The notes: generated from the letters alone by a model not told the origin. A stretch of 64,000 nucleotides of DNA from Neohoeflea coraliihabitans (GCF_019334345.1 NZ_JAHWQX010000002.1:744001-808000), one strand, 5' to 3'. Positions 15,892 to 28,526 are shown, counted from the stretch's first letter. Translations and numbers: made by a program.

Positions 15892-18555
15892 ATGGTCACG
15901 AGAAAAAGTTACACGCGTAAAATTACCCGGATTCTTCTGCGTCCAAGCACGATTGCAGTGGTGATTGCGCTTTGTGTCAGCGTCATTGCCGGGATGTTTG
16001 CCGAGCATCAGAACCGAATGGTGCATGACCAGAGCGCGCGCGCTCGCGTCAACGAACAGCTCGGAGCGCTGCGTGCGCGGCTGGAAATGCATATCAATTC
16101 CAACCTGCAACTGGTGCGCGGCCTTGTCGCCGTCATTGCCACGCAGCCGAATCTGAACCAGGAGCAGTTCAGCGCCATGGCTGCCAATCTGCTCGGCGAG
16201 CATTCACAATTGCGCAACATCGCCGCCGCGCCAGGGCTGGTGATCAGCCTGATGCATCCGATGGAAGGCAATGAGAAGGCGATCGGACTGAATTATCGCA
16301 AGAGCGGGGCGCAATGGGCCGCGGCGGAGCAGGCGATCAATTCGCGGCAGATGGTGCTGGCCGGGCCGGTGGACCTGTTGCAGGGCGGCCAGGGCTTTAT
16401 CGGCCGGTTCCCGGTTTTCGTCAGGGATCGTGATAACCGGGAGCGGCTGTGGGGGCTGGTGTCGGCGGTGGTCGATGTCGATAAACTCTATTCCGCCAGC
16501 GGGCTGCTTGACCCCGAACTCGCCCTCGACGTGGCGCTTTCCGGCCGCGATACCGATGTCAGCAATCCGGAGGTGTTTTTCGGTACGCAAGCGGTGCTGG
16601 ACAGCGATCCGGTGCAATTCGAGGTTTCGCTGCCGAGCGGGGCCTGGCGCCTTTCGGCAATCCCGAAGGGGGGCTGGGCGCCAACTCCCGACGGCGTCTG
16701 GGAGATCCGCCTGCTGGTGCTTTTGGCGGCGCTTCTGGTGATCTCGCCGATTGCCGCCGCCGGCTATCTCTACGACCAGCGCCGCGCGCATCTGCGCGAG
16801 CTCAACCGCCGGCAGCAGGAAATGCTGAAACTGTCGCAACGGCTGAATGTGGCGCTCGACACATCGCGGATCGCAGTCTGGGAACTCAATCTCGACACAT
16901 CGGAGCTGCGCTGGGACGAGCGGATGCGCGAGCTTTACGGCATCGACAGCTCTGTCGAGACGATCGAGGTGGATCACTGGGCCAATGCCATCCATCCCAA
17001 TGACAAGGAACAGGCGATCCGCGATTTCGAGGAGGCGATTTCGGCCGACGGCACCTATCACTCGGAGTTCAGGGTGCGTCTGCCGAATGGCGCGACGCGC
17101 TGGATCCGCACCATCGGCGCCGTGCACGATAATATCGGCGGTCATCGCTTCATCATCGGCGTCAACTGGGACGTTTCAGCAGACATCGAAATGAAGACGC
17201 GGCTGGTCGATGCGCGGCAGAACGCCGAGTGGCGCAATCGCCAGCTGGAGGAAGCGCGGGCCCAGATGGAGCACAACGCGCTGCATGACGCCCTGACCGG
17301 CCTGCCCAATCGCCGCTTTCTCGACCGGCTGCTGGACGGGCGCGAGGGTTGTCGGCCGACCGCCCTGATGCATGTCGATCTCGACCGCTTCAAACAGATC
17401 AACGACACGCTCGGCCATGCCGCCGGTGATGCGATGCTCATTCACGCCGCCGGCATCCTGAAAGCCAACATGCGGGATTGCGATCATGTGATGCGCATCG
17501 GCGGTGATGAATTCGTGATTGCGACCATGTCCTCCATCGTCGAGGCAGACCTTGCCGAGCGGGCGGGCCGGATGGTCGAAGAGATGCGCAAACCGGTGCC
17601 CTTCCAGGGACATGCGTGCCGTTTCGGGGCGAGCATCGGCATCGTCATGGCGGGCGAGGACAGCGAGAAAGAGGGCAGCCGGCTGCTGGTTGACGCCGAT
17701 ATCGCGCTGTACCGGGCCAAGAGCGAAGGCCGCAACCGCGTCGAATTTTTCTCAAGCAGCCTGAAGACGGAAGTCGTGCGCGACAAGCAGGTCGCCGACG
17801 AGATCCTCAACGGGCTCGATCGCGGCGAATTCCTGCCCTATTTCCAGCCGCAGTTCGATGCCCAGACGCTCGACATCACCGGTGTGGAGGCGCTGGCGCG
17901 CTGGGAGCATCCCGAGGAGGGCGTGCTGCCACCGGAAAATTTCCTGCGTGTCGCTGACGAGCTGAACGTCGTGCCGATGATCGACCGCACCATTCTCGAA
18001 CAGGCGCTGTGGCAAAACACGCGCTGGCGGGCCGCAGGCCTGAACATCCCGAAAATGTCGGTCAATATCTCCGCCGGGCAGCTCAATGACGGGGAACTGC
18101 TTGATCGCCTGGATAAGCTGAATATCGAACCGGGGACCCTGTCTTTCGAATTGCTGGAATCGATCTTCCTCGACGACAGCAACGAGATCGCGACACAGAA
18201 TATCGAGCGCATCAAGGCATTGGGGATCGAGATCGAGATCGATGATTTCGGCACCGGCTACGCCTCGATCATCAGTCTGCTGCAGCTGCGTCCGACGCGG
18301 CTGAAGATCGACCGGCGCCTGATCGAGCCGATCGTTGCCTCGTCCAGTCAGCGCCGGCTGGTGGCGTCGATCATCGAGATCGGGCATTCGCTGGATATCA
18401 AGGTCGTCGCCGAAGGGGTCGAAACGCGCGATCATGTCGACATCCTGCGCGATCTGGGCTGCGATACGCTGCAGGGTTTTGCGTTTGCGCCGCCGATGCC
18501 TGCAGGGCGGCTGATGGCGTTCGTGCAGGCGGAGCGCTGGCGCGACGTTGCCTGA
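15892..18555 (+). CDS. CHASE-PAS-GGDEF-EAL cyclic-di-GMP signalling protein
   Basis: 887 residues. One membrane helix (about 19-37), a periplasmic CHASE sensor (about 60-250), and a second helix (about 274-294) are followed by a PAS domain (about 317-440) with the usual RWIRTIG. The GGDEF domain has an intact GGDEF (537-541) and an RxxD inhibitory site five residues before it (R528-D531). The EAL domain has EALARWEHP (from 666) and IDDFGTGYAS. Both catalytic signatures are intact, so it may synthesise or degrade c-di-GMP, or switch, in response to a periplasmic ligand. No neighbouring partner gene is evident. Confidence 0.92.
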   Translation: MVTRKSYTRKITRILLRPSTIAVVIALCVSVIAGMFAEHQNRMVHDQSARARVNEQLGALRARLEMHINSNLQLVRGLVAVIATQPNLNQEQFSAMAANLLGEHSQLRNIAAAPGLVISLMHPMEGNEKAIGLNYRKSGAQWAAAEQAINSRQMVLAGPVDLLQGGQGFIGRFPVFVRDRDNRERLWGLVSAVVDVDKLYSASGLLDPELALDVALSGRDTDVSNPEVFFGTQAVLDSDPVQFEVSLPSGAWRLSAIPKGGWAPTPDGVWEIRLLVLLAALLVISPIAAAGYLYDQRRAHLRELNRRQQEMLKLSQRLNVALDTSRIAVWELNLDTSELRWDERMRELYGIDSSVETIEVDHWANAIHPNDKEQAIRDFEEAISADGTYHSEFRVRLPNGATRWIRTIGAVHDNIGGHRFIIGVNWDVSADIEMKTRLVDARQNAEWRNRQLEEARAQMEHNALHDALTGLPNRRFLDRLLDGREGCRPTALMHVDLDRFKQINDTLGHAAGDAMLIHAAGILKANMRDCDHVMRIGGDEFVIATMSSIVEADLAERAGRMVEEMRKPVPFQGHACRFGASIGIVMAGEDSEKEGSRLLVDADIALYRAKSEGRNRVEFFSSSLKTEVVRDKQVADEILNGLDRGEFLPYFQPQFDAQTLDITGVEALARWEHPEEGVLPPENFLRVADELNVVPMIDRTILEQALWQNTRWRAAGLNIPKMSVNISAGQLNDGELLDRLDKLNIEPGTLSFELLESIFLDDSNEIATQNIERIKALGIEIEIDDFGTGYASIISLLQLRPTRLKIDRRLIEPIVASSSQRRLVASIIEIGHSLDIKVVAEGVETRDHVDILRDLGCDTLQGFAFAPPMPAGRLMAFVQAERWRDVA

Positions 18556-18563
18556 CGGTATTT

Positions 18564-18587
18564 GATCAGCGCTGACCGGCGCTGATC
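18564..18587. terminator. Hairpin between convergent genes
   Basis: GATCAGCGC (18564-18572) and GCGCTGATC (18579-18587) form a 9-bp stem with a 6-nt loop between the GGDEF-EAL stop and the mutase stop. There is no T-run, so it is at best a factor-dependent or bidirectional terminator. Confidence 0.5.
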
Positions 18588-18623
18588 GCCCCCTCCAGAT
18601 TGGGAGGCGTAAACCCTCGCCGA

Positions 18624-20758
<2,135 letters not shown>

Positions 20759-20762
<4 letters not shown>

Positions 20763-22777
20763 TTTTCGAACTCCATGATCACCTCATCAACGGCCAGACT
20801 GTCGCCAGCCTGCACCGGGATGCGGGCAACTTTGGCTTTCTTCTCAGCCTTCAGCACATTCTCCATCTTCATTGCCTCGACAATGGCGAGTGTCTGGCCT
20901 TCCTCGACCTCGTCACCCTCGGCAACGTGGAGCGAGACGATCAGGCCAGGCATCGGGCAAAGCAGCAGGTTGGACGTGTCCGGCGCGAGTTTCTCCGGCA
21001 TCAGAGCAGCGAGTTCGGCGATGCGCGGCGCATAAACCTGTGCCTTCAGATCGATACCGGCATGACGCAGGCTGAAACCACCGGCGATCGGCTTGACCTT
21101 GTAGACCACGGTGCGGTCGCCGGTGGCGATTTCGGCCAAACTATCGCCCGGCATCCAGGATGTCGCAACGGGGCCGACCGGCTCACCTTCCAAGGCAACG
21201 TCAAACGCTCCGTCCGCATCGCTGATGGAGACACGCAGGTCGCGACCGGCCAGGCGAACCACCTTCTCCTCGCGGGCACGGCGCGCTGCCTGATTGAAGC
21301 GGGCACCGGAAATGCGTGCATTGCGCTCGCCCTGGATGTGAGCGAGCAGAGCCGCTGCGACGGCAAAATCGCGGGTCTGCGCAGCGTCCGGCGCCGGGGG
21401 CGCGAAGCCTTCGGGATATTCCTCGGCGATAAAGGCCGTCGTGATATCGCCGCGGCGCCAGCGCGGATGCGCCATGAGGGCGGAGAGAAACGGGATGTTG
21501 TGACCGATGCCCTCGACCTCGAAGCGGTCGAGCGCTTCCGCCATGGCATCGATCGCCGTCAGGCGGTCGGGCGCATGGGTGCAGAGCTTGGCGATCATCG
21601 GATCATAGAACATCGAAATCTCGGATCCCTCGGTGACGCCGGTGTCATTGCGCACATTCTCGTCCTCCTCGCTGATCTCCTGAGGCGGGCGATAGCGGGT
21701 CAGGCGGCCGATGGAGGGCAGGAAATTGCGATAGGGATCCTCGGCGTACAGCCGGCATTCGATGGCCCAACCATTGATCTTCACATCGTCCTGACCGATG
21801 GCCAGATGTTCTCCGGCGGCAATGCGGATCATCTGCTCGACGAGATCAATGCCGGTGATCAGCTCTGTCACCGGGTGCTCCACCTGAAGGCGGGTGTTCA
21901 TTTCGAGAAAGTAGAAATTGCGGTTCTTGTCGACGATGAACTCGACCGTGCCCGCCGACTGGTACTCGACAGCCTGGGCGAGCGCCACCGATTGGGCGCC
22001 CATCGCGCGGCGTGTCTCGGCATCGAGAAAGGGAGAAGGCGCTTCCTCGACGACCTTCTGGTTGCGGCGCTGGATGGAGCATTCACGCTCATTGAGATAA
22101 ATGGCGTTGCCATGGGCATCGGCGAGCACCTGGATCTCGATGTGGCGGGGCTCCTCGATGAATTTCTCGATGAAGATGCGGTCATCACCGAAAGACGACG
22201 CCGCCTCCGATTTCGAACGCTCGTAGCCCTCGCGCGCCTCGGCATCGCTCCAGGCGATGCGCATGCCCTTGCCGCCGCCGCCAGCCGAGGCCTTGATCAT
22301 CACCGGATAGCCGATCTCGCCGGCAATTTCTGCGGCGTGGGCGGCATTCTCGATCAGGCCCATGAAACCCGGCACCGTGCTGACGCCGGCCTCGGCGGCG
22401 ATCTTCTTGGAGGTGATCTTGTCACCCATCGCCTCAATGGCGCGCGGCTTGGGTCCGATGAAGATGATGCCTTCCTTCTCCAGCGCGGCGCAAAACGAGG
22501 CGCGCTCGGACAGGAACCCATAGCCGGGGTGCACCGCCTCGGCGCCGGTCTGCCGACAGGCGGCGATGATCTTCTCGGCCACGAGATAGGACTGGTTGGC
22601 CGGCGGCGGGCCGATATGCACGGCCTCATGGGCCATTTTGACATGCTCGGCATCGCGATCGGCATCCGAATAGACGGCGACGGTCTGGATACCCATCTGG
22701 CGCGCGGTGCGGATCACCCGGCAGGCGATCTCGCCGCGATTGGCGATGAGGATCTTGGAGAAGGGTTTGTCGGTCAT
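20759..22777 (-). CDS. pccA: Propionyl-CoA carboxylase, biotin-containing alpha subunit
   Basis: Carboxylates biotin with bicarbonate and ATP for transfer to propionyl-CoA. 672 residues: biotin carboxylase domain ([20 protein letters not shown] at the start, ATP-grasp [25 protein letters not shown]), a BT linker domain, and a biotinyl domain with EAMKMEN (Lys637). Its start overlaps the small ORF before it by 4 nt and its stop overlaps the mutase start, so the four genes pccB, small ORF, pccA and mutase form one operon. Confidence 0.96.
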
Positions 22778-23151
22778 ACTTCGAGGACTTCCTGGAAGGC
22801 GGCGGGATGGGTTTTGCGCGCGACGGATTCGTCGATCCGCAAAAGCGCTTCGTAGGATTGCGGATCAAACGGATTTTCGGCCGGCACCAATTCACGGCCA
22901 AAGAGCCACGAGATGCGGCCGGCATCGAGATTTCCGCGTTCGAAAGGCTCGGCGCCGAACTGGTGCCAGATGGCATGCAGGAAGGCGGTGTCAGCCAGTT
23001 TCTCGGTGGCTGTGCGATCATGCATGCGCGGGCGCTGGAAAATCTTCGTGGCGCCCTTCGGATTGGCGCGCCGGACGGTGAACTGGAACCCGGTGCCCGG
23101 CAATCCGGAGGGAAAGCCGCGGTGCTTTGTCATCGGCGGGAGTTTTGGCAT
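22774..23151 (-). CDS. Hypothetical protein inside the propionyl-CoA carboxylase operon
   Basis: 125 residues, not recognised beyond its position between pccB and pccA. No signal peptide or membrane segment; a compact aromatic- and acid-rich C-terminal half (AIWHQFGAEPFERGNLDAGR). The ATG at 23151 has AGGGG 5 nt upstream, 8 nt after the pccB stop; an internal ATG at 23133 lacks a site. The overlap with pccA by 4 nt indicates coupled translation. It may assist carboxylase assembly or biotinylation; that is inference from position only. Confidence 0.7.
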   Translation of the reverse strand: MPKLPPMTKHRGFPSGLPGTGFQFTVRRANPKGATKIFQRPRMHDRTATEKLADTAFLHAIWHQFGAEPFERGNLDAGRISWLFGRELVPAENPFDPQSYEALLRIDESVARKTHPAAFQEVLEV

Positions 23152-23159
23152 CTGGACCC

Positions 23160-24692
23160 CTACAGCGGAATGTTGTCGTGCTTCTTCGCCGGCGCCGTGA
23201 CCTTCTTGGTCTTGAGCATCTCGAAGGCACGGAGCACACGGCGGCGGGTGGAATGGGGCAGGATCACCTCATCGATAAAACCACGCTGCGCAGCAACGAA
23301 AGGATTGGCAAACCTGTCCTCGTATTCCCTGGTGCGGGCGGCAATCTTGTCTTCATCGCCCAGTTCCGAACGATACAGGATCTCGGTCGCGCCCTTGGCG
23401 CCCATAACGGCAATCTGCGCCGTCGGCCAGGCGTAGTTGACATCGGCGCGAATGTGTTTGGAGGCCATGACGTCGTAGGCGCCGCCATAGGCCTTGCGGG
23501 TGATGACGGTGACCTTCGGCACTGTCGCCTCGGCATAGGCGAACAGCAATTTGGCGCCATGCTTGATGATGCCGCCATATTCCTGGCTGGTGCCGGGCAG
23601 GAAGCCGGGAACATCGACCAGGGTGAGGATCGGAATGTTGAAGGCGTCGCAGAAGCGGACGAAGCGGCCGGCCTTCTTGGCTGAATCGATATCGAGACAG
23701 CCGGCGAGAACCATCGGTTGGTTGGCGACAACGCCGACGGTCGAGCCGTTGAGACGGATGAAGCCGCAGAGAATATTGCGGGCATGGTCGGCCTGAATCT
23801 CGAAGAACTCGGACTCATCGGCAACCTTGGCGATCACCTCCTGCATATCATAGGGCTTGTTCGGATTATCGGGGATCAAGGTGTCGAGCGACATTTCCTC
23901 GCGATCGGGGTCGTCATTGACCGGTATGACCGGGGTTGCTTCGCGATTGGAGAGCGGCAGGAAGTCGAACATGCGGCGAATTTCCAGCAGGGCCTCGACA
24001 TCATTATCGAACGCGCCGTCGGCAACCGATGACTTCTTGGTGTGGGTCGAGGCGCCACCCAGTTCTTCGGCTGTCACGACCTCGTTGGTGACCGTCTTGA
24101 CCACATCAGGACCGGTGACGAACATGTAGGAGGTGTCGCGCACCATGAAGATGAAATCGGTCATCGCCGGCGAATAGACGGCACCGCCGGCGCAAGGTCC
24201 CATGATCACCGAGATCTGCGGGATGACGCCGGACGCCTGCACATTGCGCCAGAACACCTCAGCATACCCGCCAAGCGAGGCCACGCCTTCCTGGATGCGG
24301 GCGCCGCCGGAATCGTTCAGCCCGATCAACGGTGCACCGTTCTGCACGGCGAGATCCATGATCTTGCAGATCTTCTCGGCATGGGTTTCCGAGAGAGAAC
24401 CGCCGAAGACGGTAAAATCCTGAGAAAACACGTAGACCGGACGGCCGTTGATGGTGCCCCAGCCGGTAATCACCCCGTCGCCGGGGATGGTTTGCTCGGC
24501 CATGCCGAAGTCGACGCATCGATGCGTCTTGTACATGTCGTATTCTTCAAACGAGCCGTCATCGAGAAGCACGTCGAGCCGCTCGCGCGCCGTCAACTTG
24601 CCCTTGGCGTGTTGCGCGTCGATACGCCGCTGGCCACCCCCGAGGCGCGCCTGGGCGCGGCGCTCTTCCAGTTGGGCGATTATTTCCTGCAT
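23160..24692 (-). CDS. pccB: Propionyl-CoA carboxylase, carboxyltransferase beta subunit
   Basis: Transfers the carboxyl group from carboxybiotin to propionyl-CoA, forming methylmalonyl-CoA. 510 residues of the acetyl/propionyl-CoA carboxyltransferase family, with [40 protein letters not shown], and in the C-terminal half [23 protein letters not shown] and [11 protein letters not shown]. The ATG at 24692 ([11 protein letters not shown]) has AGGGAG 6 nt upstream; a longer reading frame to 24743 adds a non-conserved N-terminus. First gene of the operon; divergent from pccR, with the probable operator in the 176-bp gap. Confidence 0.95.
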   Translation of the reverse strand: MQEIIAQLEERRAQARLGGGQRRIDAQHAKGKLTARERLDVLLDDGSFEEYDMYKTHRCVDFGMAEQTIPGDGVITGWGTINGRPVYVFSQDFTVFGGSLSETHAEKICKIMDLAVQNGAPLIGLNDSGGARIQEGVASLGGYAEVFWRNVQASGVIPQISVIMGPCAGGAVYSPAMTDFIFMVRDTSYMFVTGPDVVKTVTNEVVTAEELGGASTHTKKSSVADGAFDNDVEALLEIRRMFDFLPLSNREATPVIPVNDDPDREEMSLDTLIPDNPNKPYDMQEVIAKVADESEFFEIQADHARNILCGFIRLNGSTVGVVANQPMVLAGCLDIDSAKKAGRFVRFCDAFNIPILTLVDVPGFLPGTSQEYGGIIKHGAKLLFAYAEATVPKVTVITRKAYGGAYDVMASKHIRADVNYAWPTAQIAVMGAKGATEILYRSELGDEDKIAARTREYEDRFANPFVAAQRGFIDEVILPHSTRRRVLRAFEMLKTKKVTAPAKKHDNIPL

Positions 24693-24829
24693 GCACGTCT
24701 CCCTGACGTCGTTAAAGGGCGTGAAGAACTTCACCGAAGCCAATGATGGTTTTGGCTGATGGTCACTTTTTCATACCTTAGCGCGGCGGGGCGCCGCGAA
24801 ACAGGGTTGAAAGTGTGAAGACGTTGATT

Positions 24830-24868
24830 TAGCAAATATTGCATACAGCAAATAGCAAAGTTGCAAAT
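24830..24868. promoter_or_regulatory. Candidate PccR operator
   Basis: Two dyads: GCAAATATTGC at 24832-24842 (GCAA-N3-TTGC) and GCAAAGTTGC at 24855-24864 (GCAA-N2-TTGC), with a further AGCAAAT at 24847-24853. The known PccR site type in Rhodobacter is built from TTTGCAA-like halves, which these resemble. The array reaches the pccR ATG, so binding should repress or activate pccR and control divergent pccB. Confidence 0.7.
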
Positions 24869-26287
24869 ATGCGGGCGCGCAAGCTTTTCATCGGCGGCAA
24901 GATCCGCGCCATCCGGACAACGGAGGGCCTGACGCAGGCGGCCTTCGCCAGCAAGCTCGGCATCTCGACGAGCTATCTCAACCAGATCGAAAACAATCAG
25001 CGGCATGTCAGTGCCAGCGTCCTGCTGGCGCTGGCCGAGAACTTCGCCGTTGATATTGCCAGTCTTTCGGACCAGGATACGGCGCGCATGCTTGCCGACG
25101 TCTCCGAGGCGCTGGCGGATCCGCTGGTTGGCGCGGCACAGCCAAGCGCGGCCGACGTCAAATTGGTCGTGCAGAACGCGCCGACATTCGCGCGCGCCTT
25201 CCTGACCATGCATCAGGCGATGCGGCGGGCCGGCGAACAGCTTGCCGAGCTCGATGAAACGCTGGAGCGCAGCGGCGCCTTGAATGAACCGACTCCCTAC
25301 GAGGAAGTGCGCGACTTCTTTCATTATGTCGACAACTATATCCACGAACTCGATCTTGCCGGCGAGCGGCTGGGGGCGCAGATCGAGAAAAGCCGCGGCA
25401 GCCCGCTGCGTGGCCTGGCCGATCACATCGAGCGTCAGCATCGCGTGCGCGTGACGATTGGCAGCGACGCGGAGGAGAACGGCCGTCTGCGGCGCTTCGA
25501 GCCGGTCAGCCGGGTGCTGTGGTTGAACGGGCGGATGGCCGGTTCGACACAGGCGTTCCAGATCGCGCATCAGATCGGACTGATCGAGCACGAGGCGATG
25601 ATGACGGAAATCATCGAGAAAGCGGCGTTCCGCTCCGAGGATGCCAAGGCGATCTGCCGCATCGGCCTGGCAAATTATTTCGCCGGCGCCGCGATCCTGC
25701 CCTATCAGCGCTTTGTCGAAGCGGCGGGGGCGCTGCGGCATGACCTCACGCTTCTGGCCGACCGGTTCGGCACGTCGATCGAGCAGGTGGCGCATCGGCT
25801 GTCGACACTGCAGCGGCCAGGACTGAAGGGCGTGCCATTCTTTTTTGCGCGCGTCGATCAGGCTGGCAACATCACCAAGCGGCATTCGGCGACGAAACTG
25901 CAATTCGCGCGCTTTGGCTCGGCCTGTCCGCTGTGGAATGCGCACCGTGCCTTCGAGACCCCGAACCGCATTATCCGGCAGTTGGCGGAAACACCCGATG
26001 GCAGCCGCTATCTGTGTCTGGCGCTGGCGGTGACCAAGGCCTCCGGTGGCTGGCGCGACCCGGTTCAGACCTACGCCCTGGCACTCGGGTGCGAGATCAG
26101 CCATGCCAGTGCACTGGTCTATGGCGATGATCTCGACCCGAGCCAGGCGGCGAGTTTCGAACCGATCGGCATTTCCTGCCGCATTTGCGAGCGTCCCAAT
26201 TGCCACCAACGCGCGGTGCCGCCGTTGAAGCGCCGGCTGCATGTCGATGCCAACCAGCGCGGCACCGTCCCCTACACGCTCGACTGA
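24869..26287 (+). CDS. pccR: ScfR-family regulator of propionyl-CoA metabolism
   Basis: 472 residues. XRE-type HTH at about 7-62 (KIRAIRTTEGLTQAAFASKL, then SYLNQIENNQRHVSASVLL), a central IrrE-like ScfR domain (HQIGLIEHEAMM), and a C-terminal DUF2083 region with a Cys-rich end (ISCRICERPNCHQR). The family senses short-chain acyl-CoA and controls pcc genes; the divergent pccB supports that role. The ATG at 24869 begins the conserved MRARKLFIGGKIRA; a TTG at 24839 is less likely. No Shine-Dalgarno is visible because operator repeats occupy the site, so the mRNA may be leaderless. Confidence 0.88.
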   Translation: MRARKLFIGGKIRAIRTTEGLTQAAFASKLGISTSYLNQIENNQRHVSASVLLALAENFAVDIASLSDQDTARMLADVSEALADPLVGAAQPSAADVKLVVQNAPTFARAFLTMHQAMRRAGEQLAELDETLERSGALNEPTPYEEVRDFFHYVDNYIHELDLAGERLGAQIEKSRGSPLRGLADHIERQHRVRVTIGSDAEENGRLRRFEPVSRVLWLNGRMAGSTQAFQIAHQIGLIEHEAMMTEIIEKAAFRSEDAKAICRIGLANYFAGAAILPYQRFVEAAGALRHDLTLLADRFGTSIEQVAHRLSTLQRPGLKGVPFFFARVDQAGNITKRHSATKLQFARFGSACPLWNAHRAFETPNRIIRQLAETPDGSRYLCLALAVTKASGGWRDPVQTYALALGCEISHASALVYGDDLDPSQAASFEPIGISCRICERPNCHQRAVPPLKRRLHVDANQRGTVPYTLD

Positions 26288-26425
26288 GCTTTCCGGCCAG
26301 CTTCTGACCGAGCCGTGCGACAGGGCGGCGCCTTGACGCTGCGGGCCGAAAGTAGGACAGACAGGGTGATGTTCGGTGAACGGCGCAGCCGCTCGAGGAC
26401 GTTCGGACGATGAAAGGCCGCTGCC

Positions 26426-26866
26426 GTGACGAAGACGATCCTTATACTCAATGGTCCCAATCTCAATCTGCTCGGCAAGCGGCAGCCCGAGATCTACGGC
26501 ACGGGAACACTGGACGATGTGCACTCTGCTTGCGCCGAGAAAGCGCGCGAGCTCGACCTCGAGATCGATTTCCAACAGTCCAACAGCGAGGGCGAACTGG
26601 TCGATCTGATCCAGGGAGCGAACGAGAGATGCGCGGCGATCATTATCAATCCCGCCGCTTACTCCCACAGTTCCGTGGCCATTCTCGATGCGCTGAACGC
26701 CTATGACGGGCCGGTGATCGAGGTGCACATTTCCAACATCCACAAGCGTGAAGCCTTCCGCCACCACTCTTATGTGTCGGCACGCGCCGACGGGGTGATC
26801 GCCGGATGCGGAACGCAGGGCTATGTGCTGGCGCTTGATCGGGTGGCAGCACTGATCAACACCTGA
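26426..26866 (+). CDS. aroQ: Type II 3-dehydroquinate dehydratase
   Basis: Third step of the shikimate pathway: dehydration of 3-dehydroquinate. 146 residues with the N-terminal [21 protein letters not shown] (catalytic Arg19 and Tyr24), [13 protein letters not shown], and [19 protein letters not shown]. It starts with GTG at 26426; no ATG gives the conserved N-terminus. An intact dodecameric-type enzyme with normal length. The metallohydrolase gene follows after 15 nt, but no functional link is known. Confidence 0.95.
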   Translation: MTKTILILNGPNLNLLGKRQPEIYGTGTLDDVHSACAEKARELDLEIDFQQSNSEGELVDLIQGANERCAAIIINPAAYSHSSVAILDALNAYDGPVIEVHISNIHKREAFRHHSYVSARADGVIAGCGTQGYVLALDRVAALINT

Positions 26867-26881
26867 AGCGAGGAATGTGCA

Positions 26882-27784
26882 ATGAACGCCAGCCCGCCTG
26901 CCCCCACTGACCGGGTCGACATGGATCTGCACCCGGACGTGACCGCGTTTTTTGACGCGGAAAGCAACACGATCAGCTATGTGGTGCGCGACCCGGCATC
27001 GACCGCCTGCGCCGTCATCGATCCGGTGCTCGACATGGACCATGCTGCGGGGCGAATTGCGCATGACAGCGCGGATCGGATCATTGCGCATGTCCGCAAT
27101 GCCGGCCTGACACTTGAATGGATCATCGAGACGCATGTGCATGCCGACCATCTGTCCGCGGCGCCGTATATCCAAGAGAAACTCGGCGGCCAGATCGGCA
27201 TTGGCGAGAAAATTCTGGTGGTGCAGGAGACGTTCGGCAAGATTTTCAACGAGGGCACGGAATTCCAGCGGGACGGCTCACAGTTCGATCGCCTGTTTGC
27301 GGATGGCGACAGCTACCAGATCGGCAACATGCAGGCGTTTGCAATGCACACGCCCGGACATACGCCGGCCTGTATGGTGCATGTGATCGGCGATGCGTCC
27401 TTTGTCGGCGATACGCTGTTCATGCCGGACGGCGGTTCGGCGCGCGCCGATTTTCCAGGCGGAGATGCCGGCGAACTCTACGATTCGATTCAGAAGGTGC
27501 TGGCGCTGCCTGAGCAAATGCGGTTGTTCATGTGCCACGATTACGGGCCGAATGGCCGCGACATCCGCTGGGAAACCACGGTCGGTGAAGAAAAGCGGCA
27601 CAATATTCATGTCGGCGGGGGCCGGTCACGCGAGGATTTCATCGCCTTCCGGACAAAACGCGATGCCTCGCTGTCGATGCCGAAACTGATCCTGCCATCC
27701 TTGCAGGTGAATATGCGCGCCGGAGAGGTGCCCCGCGATGCCGAAGGTCGCGCGATGCTGAAGCTGCCGATCAACGCGCTGTGA
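26882..27784 (+). CDS. Metallo-beta-lactamase-fold persulfide dioxygenase-like protein (Blh/ETHE1 type)
   Basis: 300 residues. THVHADHLSAA gives the metal-binding HxHxDH (85-90), followed by HTPGHTPACMVHVIGD and FVGDTLFMPDGGSARADFPGG. MCHDYGPNGRD and RGEVPR-type C-terminal residues (MRAGEVPRDAEG) are typical of Blh-like sulfur enzymes that oxidise glutathione persulfide. In many rhizobia such genes are controlled by BigR, but no BigR gene is in view. The peroxiredoxin gene 84 nt downstream suggests a shared role in sulfide or peroxide stress; that is inference. Confidence 0.88.
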   Translation: MNASPPAPTDRVDMDLHPDVTAFFDAESNTISYVVRDPASTACAVIDPVLDMDHAAGRIAHDSADRIIAHVRNAGLTLEWIIETHVHADHLSAAPYIQEKLGGQIGIGEKILVVQETFGKIFNEGTEFQRDGSQFDRLFADGDSYQIGNMQAFAMHTPGHTPACMVHVIGDASFVGDTLFMPDGGSARADFPGGDAGELYDSIQKVLALPEQMRLFMCHDYGPNGRDIRWETTVGEEKRHNIHVGGGRSREDFIAFRTKRDASLSMPKLILPSLQVNMRAGEVPRDAEGRAMLKLPINAL

Positions 27785-27868
27785 TGCAATCGCTGCTCGC
27801 GCCCCTTGTGGCGGCGCTGGCGAAGGACCACATCGGAGCCACGACAAGCAACCGAGAAAGGATTAATC

Positions 27869-28498
27869 ATGACCTTGCGTATTGGCGATACAGCCCCGAA
27901 TTTTCAGGTCGACACGACCGCCGGGCCGATCGATTTTCACGAGTGGGCCGGGGATTCATGGGTGTTCTTTTTCAGCCATCCGGCGGACTTCACGCCTGTT
28001 TGCACCACCGAGATGGGCCGCACGGCCAAGCTTGGTGACGCGTTCTCCCAGCGCAATGTCAAACCGCTCGGCCTTTCCACGGACACGGTGTCGGAACATG
28101 AAAAATGGACATCCGATATCAACGACACGCAGAACACGACCCTCAATTTCCCGATCGTCGCCGACAAGGATCTGAAGGTCGCCCAGCTCTACGACATGAT
28201 CCATCCCAATGAGAGCGTCACGGCCACCGTGCGCTCGGTGTTCATCATCGATCCGAAGAAAAAGGTGCGCCTGACGCTGACCTACCCGATGAATGTCGGG
28301 CGTAATTTCGATGAGATCCTGCGGGTGATCGACGCCCTGCAACTGGCCGACAAGAATTCGGTGGCAACGCCCGCCGACTGGCGACCGGGCGACAAGGTGA
28401 TCATCCCGCCGTCGATCAGCAATGAGCAGGCCAAGGATCTCTTCCCGCAGGGCTGGAACGAGATCCGCCCCTATCTGCGCGTGACCGAAGTCAAATAA
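27869..28498 (+). CDS. 1-Cys peroxiredoxin (Prx6/AhpC-TSA family)
   Basis: Reduces H2O2 and organic hydroperoxides. 209 residues with PADFTPVCTTE (active-site PxxxTxxC, peroxidatic Cys45), VRSVFIIDPKKKVRLTLTYP and RPGDKVIIPPS, the last typical of the Prx6-type C-terminal domain. No resolving cysteine is visible, hence 1-Cys. The ATG at 27869 has AAAGGA 7 nt upstream; the open frame to 27806 lacks similarity. It ends in a strong terminator. Confidence 0.93.
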   Translation: MTLRIGDTAPNFQVDTTAGPIDFHEWAGDSWVFFFSHPADFTPVCTTEMGRTAKLGDAFSQRNVKPLGLSTDTVSEHEKWTSDINDTQNTTLNFPIVADKDLKVAQLYDMIHPNESVTATVRSVFIIDPKKKVRLTLTYPMNVGRNFDEILRVIDALQLADKNSVATPADWRPGDKVIIPPSISNEQAKDLFPQGWNEIRPYLRVTEVK

Positions 28499-28526
28499 GC
28501 GCATTGCATCGCTTCAATTGCAAATG

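Noticed and set aside
20927-22855. 642-residue open frame on the plus strand
   Set aside because: It is antisense to pccA, whose biotin carboxylase and biotinyl motifs are unmistakable; no family signature in the plus frame.
24731-27175. 814-residue open frame on the minus strand
   Set aside because: It overlaps pccR, aroQ and the metallohydrolase genes, all with clear motifs on the plus strand; the long frame is a by-product of high GC codon bias.
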